This document shows, in pieces, positions 41,201 through 51,201 of a DNA stretch of 61,401 nucleotides (position 1 is its first letter; every line of letters starts with the position of its first letter). The translations under genes were made by a program, and so were the position numbers. Origin of the DNA: Pantoea stewartii subsp. stewartii (GTDB lineage: Bacteria; Pseudomonadota; Gammaproteobacteria; Enterobacterales; Enterobacteriaceae); NCBI RefSeq assembly GCF_008801695.1, contig NZ_VZPF01000023.1, positions 1-61,401 on the forward strand, given 5' to 3'. The notes below the pieces were generated by a model. That model had not been told where the DNA came from and ran no database searches. It saw only the letters and a list, made by a program, of their open reading frames with translations.

Positions 41201-41246
41201 GGTAAAATTTTATTTAGTACAGGTGCTAGTACATAAAATTTTAACC
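41201..41246. repeat. AT-rich inverted repeat at prophage right end
   Basis: GGTAAAATTTTAT (41201-41213) pairs with ATAAAATTTTAACC (41233-41246), one base apart from perfect. Inside are TAGTAC (41215-41220) and TAGTACA (41227-41233). It lies 35 bp before the junction with the host gene and may be an integrase arm site or a bidirectional terminator. Confidence 0.45.
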
Positions 41247-41281
41247 GGATAAAATAATAAAACGTAAGTTATTGTTGGTAA

Positions 41282-42184
41282 AAGAAAATCGACATTAAGC
41301 AACTCATCTACCTCTGCAACCTCGAACGCGAACGCCATTTTGGCCGTGCCGCTGAGGCGAGTTTTGTCAGCCAGCCTACCTTATCAATGCGGTTAAAAAA
41401 TCTGGAACGCGAACTGGGGTTATCCCTGATCAACCGCAGCAATAACTTTGCCGGATTCACGCCAGAAGGGGATCGGGTGCTGGCCTGGGCGCGGGAAATC
41501 GTCTCCGTTTATCAGGGGCTGAAGCTGGAAGTCGAGTCACTGAAACACGGCGTTAACGGCACATTGCGGCTGGGTGTGGTACCGCAGTGCAGCGTGTCGC
41601 TGGCCCAGCTGCTCAAAGCGGTTCAGGTGCGCTATCCACAACTCGATTACCGTATTGCCGTCCTGAGCGCCGACCAGCTGCTGGAGGCGCTGAACAGTCA
41701 TACGGTCGATGTCGGGATTGGTTTTTTTGAAATGGCGACGCTGCGTGAACTGCATTTTCAGGCCGCGTTGCTGGCGGACCGTGGCGTTGAAGCGGTGTTT
41801 CATCCCGGACATTTTCAGCACTTAGGCGAGGTTGAAAGCCTGGATCTGCCAACGCTGGCCCGTCAGCCGCTGTGTCTGGCTGAACCCACGCGCTATTTTC
41901 GTCGCTATCTGGATATGGCGCTGCGGGAGATGTCGCTGATGCCGCGCGTGGTGGTAGAAAGCGCCTCCATTATGCAACTGCTGCAGTGTACGCAGGTCGG
42001 GTTGGGCGTACTGGTTTCGCCACGCGGTCATCTGCTGCCCGCGTCTTTACACGGACTGGAACAGCGGCCTGTCATAATGCCAAAGATGGCGCGCCAGGCG
42101 GCCCTGGTGGTCGCTGAACCGGGTCGGGCAACGCCGCTGGCACAGCACTTCTATGACGAAGCGCGCAGTCATCTGGATCTTTAG
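41282..42184 (+). pseudogene. LysR-type regulator without start codon at prophage junction
   Basis: The frame encodes a full LysR-type protein: KIDIKQLIYLCNLERERHFG, AAEASFVSQPTLSMRLKNLE (helix-turn-helix), then a type 2 periplasmic-binding-like effector domain. However, the codon before AAG-AAA-ATC is TAA (41279-41281) and there is no ATG, GTG or TTG until 41387, which is inside the helix-turn-helix. The natural start was probably ATG just before AAA-ATC, so prophage integration replaced it. A product from 41387 would lack DNA binding. It converges on yciW with a 4-bp overlap. Confidence 0.7.
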
Positions 42185-43290
42185 CGCGCCTCACCACAGG
42201 CATAAAATAAACGGCTGTTCCAGTTTGCCCGCGCGATGGCCTGGATAAGCGCGAACTGATCGGCAACGGACCAGCCGGATTCTTGCAATGGCTGGAGATC
42301 GGCGGCGCAAAAACGTTCTGGCTGACGGGTCAGCAGGGCGGTTAACGCGCTGACCGCCCGGTCAGCGTCGGTCAGGTTAGCATTATCAACGGTGCCAGCC
42401 TGGCCGCTACAGGGCGTTAACGAAGGTGGACGCCAGCGATTTCCCAGCAGGCTGGCCGCTGTAGCCTCAACCCGGGCGGTGAAGACCGTCTCCTCCTGAT
42501 GATTCAACCTGTACCAATGCTCTAATAACGCCGGTGCGTGCGCCAGCAACCAGAGGGCGTCCTCTGGCGCAGACGATGTCTGGCATTGCGCCACGGCCTT
42601 ATGCTGCGCCTCGCTGGCATAGCGGGGCTCAAGCGGTTTCAGGACCGGCTGCCAGACGCCGGGGGCATCGGTGGCTGGCGCATCCGGTGCAGGTGACATG
42701 CCGGGGATCCAGCGTACCGGCATGTTCAGCAGAGCATGAATACCGGCGATCACGCGTGCCTGGTAACAGACAAAGCCGACCAACTGATTAAGCGTGACAA
42801 TATCGGCTTCGCTCAGACCTGCGGCGTGAAGGGCGCGCACACTGTCGGCAGTAATCAGAGTGGGTTGCATGGCCAGCAGTCGGGCGTACTGGGTAATTTG
42901 TGTCAGGCGGTTATTGCTCTCGCGCGACGAGTCAGGGCCAGGCAGAGGATTGAGTCTTGCAGAGTAGTGATTGCAGAGCCGCTGAATGCCCGTAACCTGC
43001 GCCACGGTCAGCGCGCTGCTTAACCGATCGTAAAGCGTCAGCGTATGGGTCAGCGTAACGTCAACCTGGTCGGGAAACAGCAGGTCAACAATCTCATGAG
43101 CAATCTGAATGGCGGGTTGTCCGGCCTGCAACAACGGCTGAACAGAAGAGGTTTCCTGCGCTAACCCCAACAAGAACCGATCGTCGATATGCGCTGCTTC
43201 AGGAAAAAGCGGGGCAGCCGGAACGGTACGCGGACAGGTCTGGCTCTCGTAAAACCAGTGATCCTGGCCAGTATAGCGGCGTTGTTGCAT
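42181..43290 (-). CDS. yciW: Putative oxidoreductase YciW (CMD/AhpD-like)
   Basis: 369 residues. LPEAAHIDDRFLLGL-like opening and the repeat units TLNQLVGFVCYQARVIAGIH and LIQAIARANWNSRLFYA are two carboxymuconolactone decarboxylase/AhpD-like domains. E. coli YciW is a putative peroxidase linked to cysteine metabolism, and it lies next to fabI as here. The second of two adjacent ATGs (43290) has better spacing to AGGA. The AhpD CxxC pair is reduced to a single Cys. Confidence 0.85.
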   Translation of the reverse strand: MQQRRYTGQDHWFYESQTCPRTVPAAPLFPEAAHIDDRFLLGLAQETSSVQPLLQAGQPAIQIAHEIVDLLFPDQVDVTLTHTLTLYDRLSSALTVAQVTGIQRLCNHYSARLNPLPGPDSSRESNNRLTQITQYARLLAMQPTLITADSVRALHAAGLSEADIVTLNQLVGFVCYQARVIAGIHALLNMPVRWIPGMSPAPDAPATDAPGVWQPVLKPLEPRYASEAQHKAVAQCQTSSAPEDALWLLAHAPALLEHWYRLNHQEETVFTARVEATAASLLGNRWRPPSLTPCSGQAGTVDNANLTDADRAVSALTALLTRQPERFCAADLQPLQESGWSVADQFALIQAIARANWNSRLFYACGEAR

Positions 43291-43459
43291 CATCAGTCCT
43301 TTTGCAAAATCTGATGCGGCACATGCGGGACAGAGTCAGTGAACCGGTCGCAGGCCGCAGGGCTGACTTATCCTCGCCCACGGGCAGGGTACGGCAAAAG
43401 ACCGATCGGTGATAATTAATAGCAATAAGGAATAACGAGGGCGCGGGCGGGGAAGGACA

Positions 43460-43478
43460 GGGCGAGCAGCGCTCGCCC
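43460..43478 (-). terminator. Putative terminator after fabI
   Basis: GGGCGAGC (43460-43467) and GCTCGCCC (43471-43478) form a strong hairpin 11 bp after the fabI stop in the leftward direction. The T tail is weak (TGTCCTTCC). Confidence 0.5.
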
Positions 43479-43488
43479 ATGAGGAAAC

Positions 43489-44277
43489 TTATTTCAGTTC
43501 CAGTTCGTTCATCGCGGCGATGCTGAAACCGCCGTCGACGTGAACGATCTCGCCGGTGATACCACCCGCCAGATCGGAACACAGGAAGGCCGCAGAGTTA
43601 CCCACGTCTTCGATGGTCACGGTACGGCGAATCGGGGTTACCGCTTCACAGTGAGCCAGCATCTTACGGAAATCTTTGATGCCTGAAGCCGCCAGCGTAC
43701 GGATTGGACCGGCAGAAACGGCGTTCACACGCACGCCTTCTGGTCCCATGGCATTGGCCATGTAACGTACGTTTGCTTCCAGAGACGCTTTTGCCAGGCC
43801 CATTACGTTGTAGTTAGGGATAGCGCGCTCTGCACCCAGGTAGGACAGCGTCAGCAGCGCTGAGTTGGGGTTCAGCATCGCACGGCACTCTTTTGCCATG
43901 GCAACAAAGCTGTAGGCACTGATGTCGTGCGCAATTTTGAAACCTTCGCGGGTTACGGCATTCACGTAATCGCCATCCAGCTGGTCGCCTGGGGCAAAAC
44001 CAATTGAGTGAACGAAACCGTCAAATTTCGGCCAGGTTTTTGCCAGCTCAGCGAACAGGGACTGGATGCTTTCATCTTCTGCAACATCACATGGCAGTAC
44101 GATGTCAGAACCCAAATCTTTGGCGAACTCTTCCACACGACCTTTCAGTTTGTCGTTTTGGTAGGTGAAAGCCAGTTCTGCGCCCTGTTTGTGCATCGCC
44201 TGTGCAATACCGTAGGCGATGGAAAGTTTACTGGCAACACCAGTAATCAGAATGCGCTTACCGGAAAGAAAACCCAT
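43489..44277 (-). CDS. fabI: Enoyl-ACP reductase FabI
   Basis: 262 residues. NADH-dependent reduction of the enoyl-ACP double bond, the last step of each fatty acid elongation cycle; target of triclosan. N-terminal [29 protein letters not shown], and the catalytic Tyr-x6-Lys pair in [17 protein letters not shown] 44277 gives MGFLSGK as in E. coli, with AAGGATTACAGCT upstream; the longer frame is untranslated leader. Confidence 0.97.
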   Translation of the reverse strand: MGFLSGKRILITGVASKLSIAYGIAQAMHKQGAELAFTYQNDKLKGRVEEFAKDLGSDIVLPCDVAEDESIQSLFAELAKTWPKFDGFVHSIGFAPGDQLDGDYVNAVTREGFKIAHDISAYSFVAMAKECRAMLNPNSALLTLSYLGAERAIPNYNVMGLAKASLEANVRYMANAMGPEGVRVNAVSAGPIRTLAASGIKDFRKMLAHCEAVTPIRRTVTIEDVGNSAAFLCSDLAGGITGEIVHVDGGFSIAAMNELELK

Positions 44278-44380
44278 AGCTGTAATCCTTATGGTCATGG
44301 TAGTTGGCGGTCGCGTTGTTTAAATAATAGACGACCGACGTTAATCGACGTGCGGATTCTAGCACGTCTGCCTTAAATCA

Positions 44381-44402
44381 GGAAAACTGCGCACAGTTTT
44401 CC
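44381..44402 (-). terminator. Terminator after sapF
   Basis: GGAAAACTG and CAGTTTTCC form a 9-bp palindromic stem around GCGC, with the T run inside the stem. It is located 17 bp beyond the sapF stop and before the fabI promoter region. Confidence 0.55.
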
Positions 44403-44418
44403 ACAAAACCCCGAAAAA

Positions 44419-45222
44419 TCAACGCTGGCGTTGCCACGCTTCGGCCGTTAACGCTTCGCCGAAATGGCTGTTGATCAGACGTTTGGTCAGATCATGCAGC
44501 GGAGAAGCCAGCACGTCGGCCGTCCCGCCGCGTTCCACGACTTCGCCCTGATGCATGACCAACACTTTGTCGCTGATATGCTTCATCATCCCTAAATGTT
44601 GCGTCACGTAGATGTAGGCGATGCCGTGTTTTTCCTGCAGCTCCAGCATCAGGTTGACCAGCTGTGAGCGCATGGTCATATCCAGTGAGGCTAGCGCTTC
44701 ATCTGCAATAATCACTTTGGGTTGCAGAATTAATGCCCGCGCCAGGCCCAGACGCTGTTTTTGGCCTGGTGCCAGCATATGCGGATAATAACCGGCATGG
44801 TCGCGCAGTAATCCCACCTGACGCAGCGTGCCAATGATGCGTTTCTCGCGCGCCTCGGCGTCAAGATCGGTATTCAGGCGCAGCGGCAGCTCCAGAATCT
44901 GACTGACGCGCTGCCGGGGATTAAGCGACGTAGAAGGATCCTGGAAAATCATACGGATGCGCTGGCTACGGTAGCCATAATCCCCAAAGCTCAGCGCATG
45001 ATCGTCAATAATGATTTCCCCCTCCGTTGGGGCAACGGTGCCGCTGAGCATTTTTGCCAGCGTTGATTTGCCGGAGCCATTTTCGCCGATGATCGCCAGC
45101 GTCTGCTTCTCCCGCAGCGTGAAGCTTACGGACTTCACCGCCTCGACATGCTGACGGCGAAACAGACCGGTACGATAACGAAACGTTTTGCTGAGATTGC
45201 GCACTTCCAGTAGCGTTTCCAT
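44419..45222 (-). CDS. sapF: Sap ABC transporter ATPase SapF
   Basis: 267 residues. Walker A GENGSGKSTLAKM, the signature region appears as LAPGQKQRLGLARAL, and Walker B VIIADEALASLD. Second ATPase of the Sap (sensitivity to antimicrobial peptides) importer, with a role in putrescine export and potassium uptake in E. coli and in peptide resistance in Salmonella. ATG 45222 overlaps sapD by some bases and begins METLLEVRNLSKTFRY as in E. coli. Confidence 0.95.
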   Translation of the reverse strand: METLLEVRNLSKTFRYRTGLFRRQHVEAVKSVSFTLREKQTLAIIGENGSGKSTLAKMLSGTVAPTEGEIIIDDHALSFGDYGYRSQRIRMIFQDPSTSLNPRQRVSQILELPLRLNTDLDAEAREKRIIGTLRQVGLLRDHAGYYPHMLAPGQKQRLGLARALILQPKVIIADEALASLDMTMRSQLVNLMLELQEKHGIAYIYVTQHLGMMKHISDKVLVMHQGEVVERGGTADVLASPLHDLTKRLINSHFGEALTAEAWQRQR

Positions 45223-45223
45223 G

Positions 45224-46219
45224 CTATTGGCCCTCCACGTTGAGCGGAAAATGGCAGGCATAGAGATGCGAACGGGAGCCCGTCAGCCGTGGCGTTTCCA
45301 CACATTTACGCTGTGCATACGGGCAGCGCGGTCCAAGACGGCAGCCAATGGGCAGGCTTTCGAGCGATGGAATCGCGCCGGATAAGGTATTCAGGCGGCT
45401 CTTGTGAGGAAGCGGGCGGCCAAAGTCTGGCATCGCACGAATCAGCGCCTGGGTATACGGATGGTGCGGCGTGGTCATCAGGTCTTCACTCTGCGCCGTT
45501 TCCACGGTTTGTCCGCAGTACATAACGTTGATCCTGTCAGCCCAGTGACTCAGGGTACGCAGGTCATGGCTGATTAGCAGAATCGTGGTGTTGTTGTTCT
45601 GATTCAGACGGCTCAACAGGCGAAAGATCTGCGCCTGCGTCGTCGGCTCCATAGCGTTGGTCGGCTCGTCGGCAATCAGCAGGCGCGGCTGATTCGCCAG
45701 TGCGATGGCAATCATCACTTTCTGACACTCGCCCTCGGTGAGTTCGTAGGGAAAGCTGCGCATGATGTCTTTGTGATCTTTAATACCGACGCGGTGCAGC
45801 AGCTCGATGGCGCGGTTTTTTCGCCAGAACCAAAAGCGCTTCATCCACGGTCCTTTGTACGTCCAGCGCGGAATCGCCTGCATCAACTGACGGCCGACAC
45901 TTTCCGAGGGATCAAGACAGGACTGCGGTTCCTGGAAAATCATCGACACATTGTGACCTACGATGCGGCGACGCTCACGCGGCGACAAACGCAGCAAATC
46001 CACGTCATCAAAGACCATACGGTCTGCGGTGACGCGCCAGTTGTCGTTGGTCACGCCACAAATCGCCTTGGCAACCAGACTTTTGCCCGAGCCCGACTCA
46101 CCCACCAGACCGCGAATTTCGCCCTCAGTCAGTGATAAATTGATGCGGTCTACCGCTTTGACCGGCCCGTCAGCGGTCATAAATTCAATCGTCAGATTAC
46201 GAATATCCAGTAACGGCAT
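45224..46219 (-). CDS. sapD: Sap ABC transporter ATPase SapD
   Basis: 331 residues. Walker [13 protein letters not shown], signature-like [15 protein letters not shown], Walker [13 protein letters not shown], and the C-terminal Cys-rich oligopeptide-transporter end ([13 protein letters not shown]). In E. coli SapD is also needed for Trk potassium uptake. The start overlaps the sapC stop (TAATG). Confidence 0.95.
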   Translation of the reverse strand: MPLLDIRNLTIEFMTADGPVKAVDRINLSLTEGEIRGLVGESGSGKSLVAKAICGVTNDNWRVTADRMVFDDVDLLRLSPRERRRIVGHNVSMIFQEPQSCLDPSESVGRQLMQAIPRWTYKGPWMKRFWFWRKNRAIELLHRVGIKDHKDIMRSFPYELTEGECQKVMIAIALANQPRLLIADEPTNAMEPTTQAQIFRLLSRLNQNNNTTILLISHDLRTLSHWADRINVMYCGQTVETAQSEDLMTTPHHPYTQALIRAMPDFGRPLPHKSRLNTLSGAIPSLESLPIGCRLGPRCPYAQRKCVETPRLTGSRSHLYACHFPLNVEGQ

Positions 46220-47109
46220 TATTCCACTCCTGCCTCGACGGCCCGACGAATGCCGTCACCGAGCAGATTAACCATTAACACGCTGACCATCAGCGCGGCA
46301 CCGGGAAGCATGACAGTCCAGGGCGCAACATACACCAGCTCCAGCGAATCACCCAGCATCGCGCCCCACTCAGGCGAGGGCAACTGCGCGCCGAGGTCAA
46401 GAAAACCCAGTGCGGCGATATCGAGAATAGCCATCGACAGCGCGCGCGTAATTTCACTGATCAGCATAGGCAAAACGTTAGGCAAAATGGCGTGCCACAA
46501 AATATTGATGCTGGTGGCGCCATCCAGGCGAGCCGCAATCACATACTCTTTTTCCAGTTCGTCATGAACGGCGCTGTAGATTTCGCGCACCAGGCGCGGC
46601 ATCAGCGCCAGCCACACGGCCAGTAATGCGTGCTCCAGGCGCGGCCCCAGAAACGCCACTACGATAATGGCCAGCAAGAGTGAGGGAATGGACAGCAGCG
46701 TATCCAGGACATGATTCAGCACCGCAGAACGCACACCGTGCGTCATGCCCGCTACAATCCCCAGCACCAGCGCCCAGAAGGTGGCAAACAGCGTGACGAG
46801 ACTGGCCGATCCAACCGTGGGGGCCACGCCGTTCAGCAGGCGGCTCAGTAAATCACGCCCCAGATCGTCCGTCCCGAGAAAAAAGGAAACCTCACCGTAG
46901 CGCGACCAGGAGGGCGGTAGCAGTTGATAACCCAGAAATTGCTGGTCGATGTTGTAAGGGGCCAGAAAATGGCCGAACAGACACAGCAGCAGCAGTGTGC
47001 CAAAGCCGTACAGGCCAATCATCGCCGGCATATCGCCATAAAAATGGTGCCAGCTCTGGCGAAACGCACTGGGCAGGCGTTTTTCGGCGTAGATGTTATC
47101 GGACGGCAT
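46219..47109 (-). CDS. sapC: Sap permease SapC
   Basis: 296 residues, inner-membrane permease with about six segments ([41 protein letters not shown]). The ABC-contact loop is [22 protein letters not shown]. Pairs with SapB. Overlaps sapB by 14 bp, as in closely packed operons. Confidence 0.95.
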   Translation of the reverse strand: MPSDNIYAEKRLPSAFRQSWHHFYGDMPAMIGLYGFGTLLLLCLFGHFLAPYNIDQQFLGYQLLPPSWSRYGEVSFFLGTDDLGRDLLSRLLNGVAPTVGSASLVTLFATFWALVLGIVAGMTHGVRSAVLNHVLDTLLSIPSLLLAIIVVAFLGPRLEHALLAVWLALMPRLVREIYSAVHDELEKEYVIAARLDGATSINILWHAILPNVLPMLISEITRALSMAILDIAALGFLDLGAQLPSPEWGAMLGDSLELVYVAPWTVMLPGAALMVSVLMVNLLGDGIRRAVEAGVE

Positions 47110-48061
47110 ACCATTCCTTATGTTTCAGTGGATTCAGCGCCGCGCCAACGATGTCAGCGAGCACATTCACCACAATCACCAGTCCACCGGTCACCATTAC
47201 GCCTGCTGAGATGGCCGCATAGTCCTGCTGACGGATGGCGTTAATCAGCCAGCGCCCCAGACCAGGCCAGTTAAAAACCATCTCCGTAATCATCGCCAGC
47301 GTTAACATGCTGGAGAACTGTAAACCCAGGCGCGGAATGACAGGCGGAAGGGCGTTATGCAGCACATGACGGCGAATAACGGTAAAGCGCGAGAGCCCGC
47401 GGGTCGCCGCAGCTTTAACATAGTTTTTATCGACGACATCGCTGGTGCTGATGCGCAGTAAACGCACAATCTCAGTGGTCGGGGCCATCGCCAGCACGGT
47501 CACCGGTAAAATCAGGTACATCAGCACGCTGATCATCATTTCATGCCGCCACGGTGAGGGGCTGAGCCAGGCATCGATTAAAGCAAAACCGGTTATGTTC
47601 TGGACCGGATAGAGCAGGTCATAGCGACCGGAAACCGGCAACCAGCCCAGCGTTAACGAGAAAAACAGGGTAAACAGCAGGGCGAGCCAGAAGACCGGGA
47701 TCGAAAATCCCAGCAAGGCAAACGCGCTGATAACTTTGTCCTGCCATTTATGACGCAGGGCACCCGCACAAATCCCCAGCGGAATGCCGACGATCAAGGC
47801 AAGCGTAAAGGCCATCAGGCACAGCTCCATGGTGGCCGGAAAGACCTCGCGCAGTTGCAGGCCAATTTCCTGACCATTGGTGCTGGATACGCCAAAATCC
47901 AGTTGCAGCATACCTTTAAACCAAAACCACCAGGCATCGAACAGTGAGGCGCCTTCGAGCGGGGCATTCGGTGTGAAATAGCTCAGGCTGAAACTCACCA
48001 GCGAGAGAAAAAACAGCGTAATCACCAGTAACACCAGCCGACGCAAAATATAGATGATCAC
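47096..48061 (-). CDS. sapB: Sap permease SapB
   Basis: 321 residues, DppB/OppB-type permease: [20 protein letters not shown], and coupling loop [21 protein letters not shown]. Starts adjacent to the sapA stop. Confidence 0.95.
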   Translation of the reverse strand: MIIYILRRLVLLVITLFFLSLVSFSLSYFTPNAPLEGASLFDAWWFWFKGMLQLDFGVSSTNGQEIGLQLREVFPATMELCLMAFTLALIVGIPLGICAGALRHKWQDKVISAFALLGFSIPVFWLALLFTLFFSLTLGWLPVSGRYDLLYPVQNITGFALIDAWLSPSPWRHEMMISVLMYLILPVTVLAMAPTTEIVRLLRISTSDVVDKNYVKAAATRGLSRFTVIRRHVLHNALPPVIPRLGLQFSSMLTLAMITEMVFNWPGLGRWLINAIRQQDYAAISAGVMVTGGLVIVVNVLADIVGAALNPLKHKEWYAVR

Positions 48062-49690
48062 TTATCGATCCTCCCGCTCATCACGATAAACGCCAGCAAA
48101 GGAAGCGTTACCAAACGGACTCAGTACCAGGCCTCTAATATCATGCCGGTAGGCTTGCAGGCGCAAGGATGAAGCCAGCGGCAGGACGGGCAGTTCCTGA
48201 GCTAAAATTTGCTGAGCTTTATCATAGCTCTCAATGCGTCCGGACAGCTGTTGCGACAGCAGAGCATTTTTCAGCGTGCTGTCAAACGCAGGCGAGCACC
48301 AGTGCGCATAGTTGGTCTGTGAGGCAATCGCCGCGCAGCTCAGCAGGGGACGAAAGAAACTGTCAGGATCGTTACTGTCGGTTGCCCAGCCTGCCAGGGT
48401 CAGGTCGTGGTTCATCGCCATCAACTGTGCTTCCTGAAAACGGCCTTCAACCGGCACGATAGTGACGTTAACGCCAATTTGTGCCAGATCGGCCTGAATC
48501 AGTTCTGCCGTTTTCAGCGGCGCGGGGTTCCAGGACTGCGAGGCGGCAGGCACCACCAGACGCAGGTGAAGATCGGTCACGCCCGCCGCTTCCAGCGCAG
48601 CCCTGGCCTTTTTCGGATCGTAGGCGGTGATGCTGGCATCCGTATCGTAAGCCCAGGAGGCACGCGGCAAAATCGAGGCCGCAGTTTCTGCCGTGCCGTA
48701 ATAAATCGACTCCATCAGGCGTTCATTATTAATGGCCAGCGCCAGTGCGTGACGCACTTCCGGTCTGTCGAGCGGAGGTTTTCGCGTGTTGAAGGCCAGA
48801 TAGGCGATGTTCATACCGGGCCGCAACGTCATGCGTAGCCGGGGATCGTCGCGCAGAATGGAAATCTGGCTGGCGGCAGGATAGGCCAGCACATCGCACT
48901 CACCGGTCAGCAGTTTCGATAACCGGCCGGCGCCGCCCGCGCCAAGATCAATCACCACCTGTTGCAGGCGCGGTACGCCTTTCCAGTAGTAGGGATTGCG
49001 GGCCAGGCGAATATATTGCCCACTGCGGTATTCGCTCAGTTGAAACGGGCCGGTGCCCACAGGTAACCGATCCAGCGTTTCCTGATGACCTGTTTTGTCC
49101 AGGCTGTCGGCGTATTCCTTCGAGAGGATGGGCGCATAGTGGGTTGCCATGTGCCAGAGAAACGACGCATCAGGGCTGTTCAGGCGAATTTCGACCGTAT
49201 AGTTATCGATCTTTTTCACGCTCTGCACGGCGTCAGCGAACTGCAGGCTGTCGAAATAGGGATAATAGCCGCCATTAACGTCATGCCAGGGATGTTTACG
49301 GTCAAACATGCGCGCAAAGCTAAAGACCACATCGTCGGCATTCATCGTGCGGGTAGGCGTAAAGTTTGAGGTGTGCTGAAACTGCACACCGTGACGCAAG
49401 TGAAAGCGATAGGTCGCGCCGTTATCACGCACCTCCCAGCTGTCTGCCAGGTCAGCCTGTAAACGATAGGTATAGGGATCGACATCAAGCAGGCGGTCAT
49501 AGAGCTGCGCCGCCAGTGTGTCCACCGTTAAACCACTACTGGCCATCTGCGGGTTAAACGTATTTAGCGTCCCGTTGACGCAATAGACAAAGCCGCTTTG
49601 ACGAATATCCGTGGCAAGTGCGGGCGCGGACCACACAGGTGCGCTCAACACGCTGAGACTCAGCAACAGCGAAGGCATTAGTTTTAACAT
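48062..49690 (-). CDS. sapA: Periplasmic peptide-binding protein SapA
   Basis: 542 residues. Signal MLKLMPSLLLSLSVLSAPVW before ATDIRQSGFVYCVNG. The mature part, ASSGLTVDTLAAQLYDRLLD and SWEVRDNGATYRFHLRHGV, is SapA of the oligopeptide-binding (SBP 5) family. It binds antimicrobial peptides or haem in other bacteria. ATG 49690 gives a normal signal peptide; the upstream TTG frame is rejected. Confidence 0.93.
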   Translation of the reverse strand: MLKLMPSLLLSLSVLSAPVWSAPALATDIRQSGFVYCVNGTLNTFNPQMASSGLTVDTLAAQLYDRLLDVDPYTYRLQADLADSWEVRDNGATYRFHLRHGVQFQHTSNFTPTRTMNADDVVFSFARMFDRKHPWHDVNGGYYPYFDSLQFADAVQSVKKIDNYTVEIRLNSPDASFLWHMATHYAPILSKEYADSLDKTGHQETLDRLPVGTGPFQLSEYRSGQYIRLARNPYYWKGVPRLQQVVIDLGAGGAGRLSKLLTGECDVLAYPAASQISILRDDPRLRMTLRPGMNIAYLAFNTRKPPLDRPEVRHALALAINNERLMESIYYGTAETAASILPRASWAYDTDASITAYDPKKARAALEAAGVTDLHLRLVVPAASQSWNPAPLKTAELIQADLAQIGVNVTIVPVEGRFQEAQLMAMNHDLTLAGWATDSNDPDSFFRPLLSCAAIASQTNYAHWCSPAFDSTLKNALLSQQLSGRIESYDKAQQILAQELPVLPLASSLRLQAYRHDIRGLVLSPFGNASFAGVYRDEREDR

Positions 49691-49850
49691 AGAACTCAAC
49701 GATTCTCGGGCATTGGGCAAAGTGTATCGCAAAGCGCGCGTGGTCCCAACTCTGCGTCATCGATTGCCGACGATTCGTACAGCAGGTGTAAACGACCCGC
49801 GCAAAAAGGCGCAGCGTTGGTGTGGAGATGAGAAAAATTCTCAATAACAC

Positions 49851-49885
49851 TTTACAGATGCAAACAGGAATGATTATTATTCAGT
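49851..49885 (+). promoter_or_regulatory. ryhB promoter with Fur-box-like sequence
   Basis: TTTACA (49851-49856), 18-base spacer, TATTAT (49875-49880). AATGATTATTATTCAG (49869-49884) over the -10 region resembles the Fur box pattern AATGATAATCATTATC, so the RNA should be repressed by Fur-Fe and made under iron limitation. Confidence 0.7.
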
Positions 49886-49969
49886 TGCACTTCGACGGGG
49901 CTCTACCGAAGAAGAGCACGACATTGCTCACATTGCTTCCAGTTGCCCGCTTCGGCGGGCCCTTTTTTT
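49886..49969 (+). ncRNA. ryhB: RyhB-type small RNA
   Basis: The central segment, from AGCACGACATTGC at 49915 through TCACATTGCTTCCAGT to 49943, is identical to the conserved seed core of E. coli RyhB. A 5' hairpin CTTCG/CGAAG lies at about 49890-49910, and a terminator GCCCGC-TTCG-GCGGGC with seven T ends it at 49969. RyhB pairs with messages of iron-using proteins via Hfq and promotes their decay under iron starvation. Ends are approximate. It lies opposite to pspF and sapA. Confidence 0.88.
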
Positions 49970-50024
49970 ACCCGCCTGAATGGCCCCGGCACGTTGTCAG
50001 CTTCTGTACGTATATAACAGCCCG

Positions 50025-51053
50025 CTAATGTTGTCCGTCGCGCGCCTGAATACCGTGTTTTTTCATGATGGCACGGAGTTGATGATAGGTGACGCCCAGT
50101 AAGCTGGCCGCCCGGCGCTGATTATACTTTGCCTGTTGCAGGCTGATTTCTACCACGTCACGTTCCTGCTGGTTCTGCCACTGGCGCAGATCAAGCGGAA
50201 GTGAAGGCAGGGCGGTTGGCGACTCGGTAGCAGGCAAGGGGGCGGCCCTGTCTGCGGCTTCACTGCGGCGGGCAAACGGGTTAATGATGATTTCATCCAG
50301 CGCGGTATCGCTGGTGTTATGGCGATAGACGGATCGTTCGACCACGTTTTTCAGCTCGCGCACGTTGCCCGGCCAGTGATGCTCAAGCAAGGTTTGCTGT
50401 GCGCGGGGCGTAAAGCCGGGAAACAACGGCAGTTTGAGCTCCCGACACATCTGTATGGCAAAATGGTCAGCCATGACCAGAATGTCGCTGCGGCGCTCCC
50501 GAAGCGGCGGCAACTGCACCACATCAAAGGCCAGGCGATCCAGCAGATCGGCCCGAAACTTACCGGCTTCGGCCAGCGCGGGTAAATCTTCATTGGTGGC
50601 GCAGATCAGACGCACATTAACCTGAAAAACATGGTTTCCGCCCACGCGTTCCAGTTGGCCGTATTCAATTACCCGCAACAGTTTTTCCTGAACCAGCATG
50701 GGGGCTGTCGCCAGTTCATCAAGAAACAAGGTGCCACCATCCGCGCGCTCAAAGCGGCCCAGATGACGTTTTTGCGCACCGGTAAAGGCACCTGCCTCAT
50801 GGCCAAAAAGCTCAGAATCAAGCAGATTCTCGTTCAGCGCCGCACAGTTAAGAGAGACAAAAAGGCCCTGCCAGCGATCAGAAAGGTAGTGCAGACGGCT
50901 GGCAATCAGCTCCTTACCTGTCCCGCGTTCGCCCACCACCAGCACAGGCTTCTCCAGCGGCGCGAGCTTTGACACCTGCTCCAGCACTTCCAGAAAGTTA
51001 TTTGATTCGCCCAGCAAATTGTCGTTGTTCACAGATATGATGAATTTCGCCAC
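50025..51053 (-). CDS. pspF: Psp operon activator PspF
   Basis: Sigma54 enhancer-binding protein without receiver domain. AAA+ with Walker A VGERGTGKELIA, sigma54-contact loop GAFTGA, LFLDELATAP, and C-terminal helix-turn-helix NQRRAASLLGVTYHQLRAI. Activates pspA and is held inactive by PspA. Start uncertain: GTG 51053 (342 residues) or GTG 51032, which would give MNNDNLLGES, closer to the E. coli protein. It is divergent from pspA. Confidence 0.95.
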   Translation of the reverse strand: MAKFIISVNNDNLLGESNNFLEVLEQVSKLAPLEKPVLVVGERGTGKELIASRLHYLSDRWQGLFVSLNCAALNENLLDSELFGHEAGAFTGAQKRHLGRFERADGGTLFLDELATAPMLVQEKLLRVIEYGQLERVGGNHVFQVNVRLICATNEDLPALAEAGKFRADLLDRLAFDVVQLPPLRERRSDILVMADHFAIQMCRELKLPLFPGFTPRAQQTLLEHHWPGNVRELKNVVERSVYRHNTSDTALDEIIINPFARRSEAADRAAPLPATESPTALPSLPLDLRQWQNQQERDVVEISLQQAKYNQRRAASLLGVTYHQLRAIMKKHGIQARDGQH

Positions 51054-51135
51054 TGATTAATCAATTTAACTATATTAGGTCAGGCAAAAAAAACTGCCAA
51101 CTTATTATCGTAATTAAAATCAATAAGATAAAAAT

Positions 51136-51151
51136 TGGCACGCATCTTGAA
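51136..51151 (+). promoter_or_regulatory. Sigma54 promoter of pspA
   Basis: TGGCACG (51136-51142), four bases, TTGAA (51147-51151), near the -24/-12 consensus and like the E. coli pspA promoter. The AT-rich stretch 51054-51130 between the divergent genes is expected to hold the PspF enhancer and IHF sites. Confidence 0.8.
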
Positions 51152-51201
51152 TTAGTTCTCACCAGCAAGCTAAAACTATGACCATAAAGAGGAGCATCAT
51201 T

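Noticed and set aside
41149..41400. tRNA or tmRNA gene as integration target
   Set aside because: No cloverleaf-like sequence is present at the right junction; the target appears to be the start of the LysR-type gene.
48169..48838. Long plus-strand frames opposite to sapA
   Set aside because: They are antisense shadows of a well-recognised gene with high GC at third positions; their translations resemble no protein.
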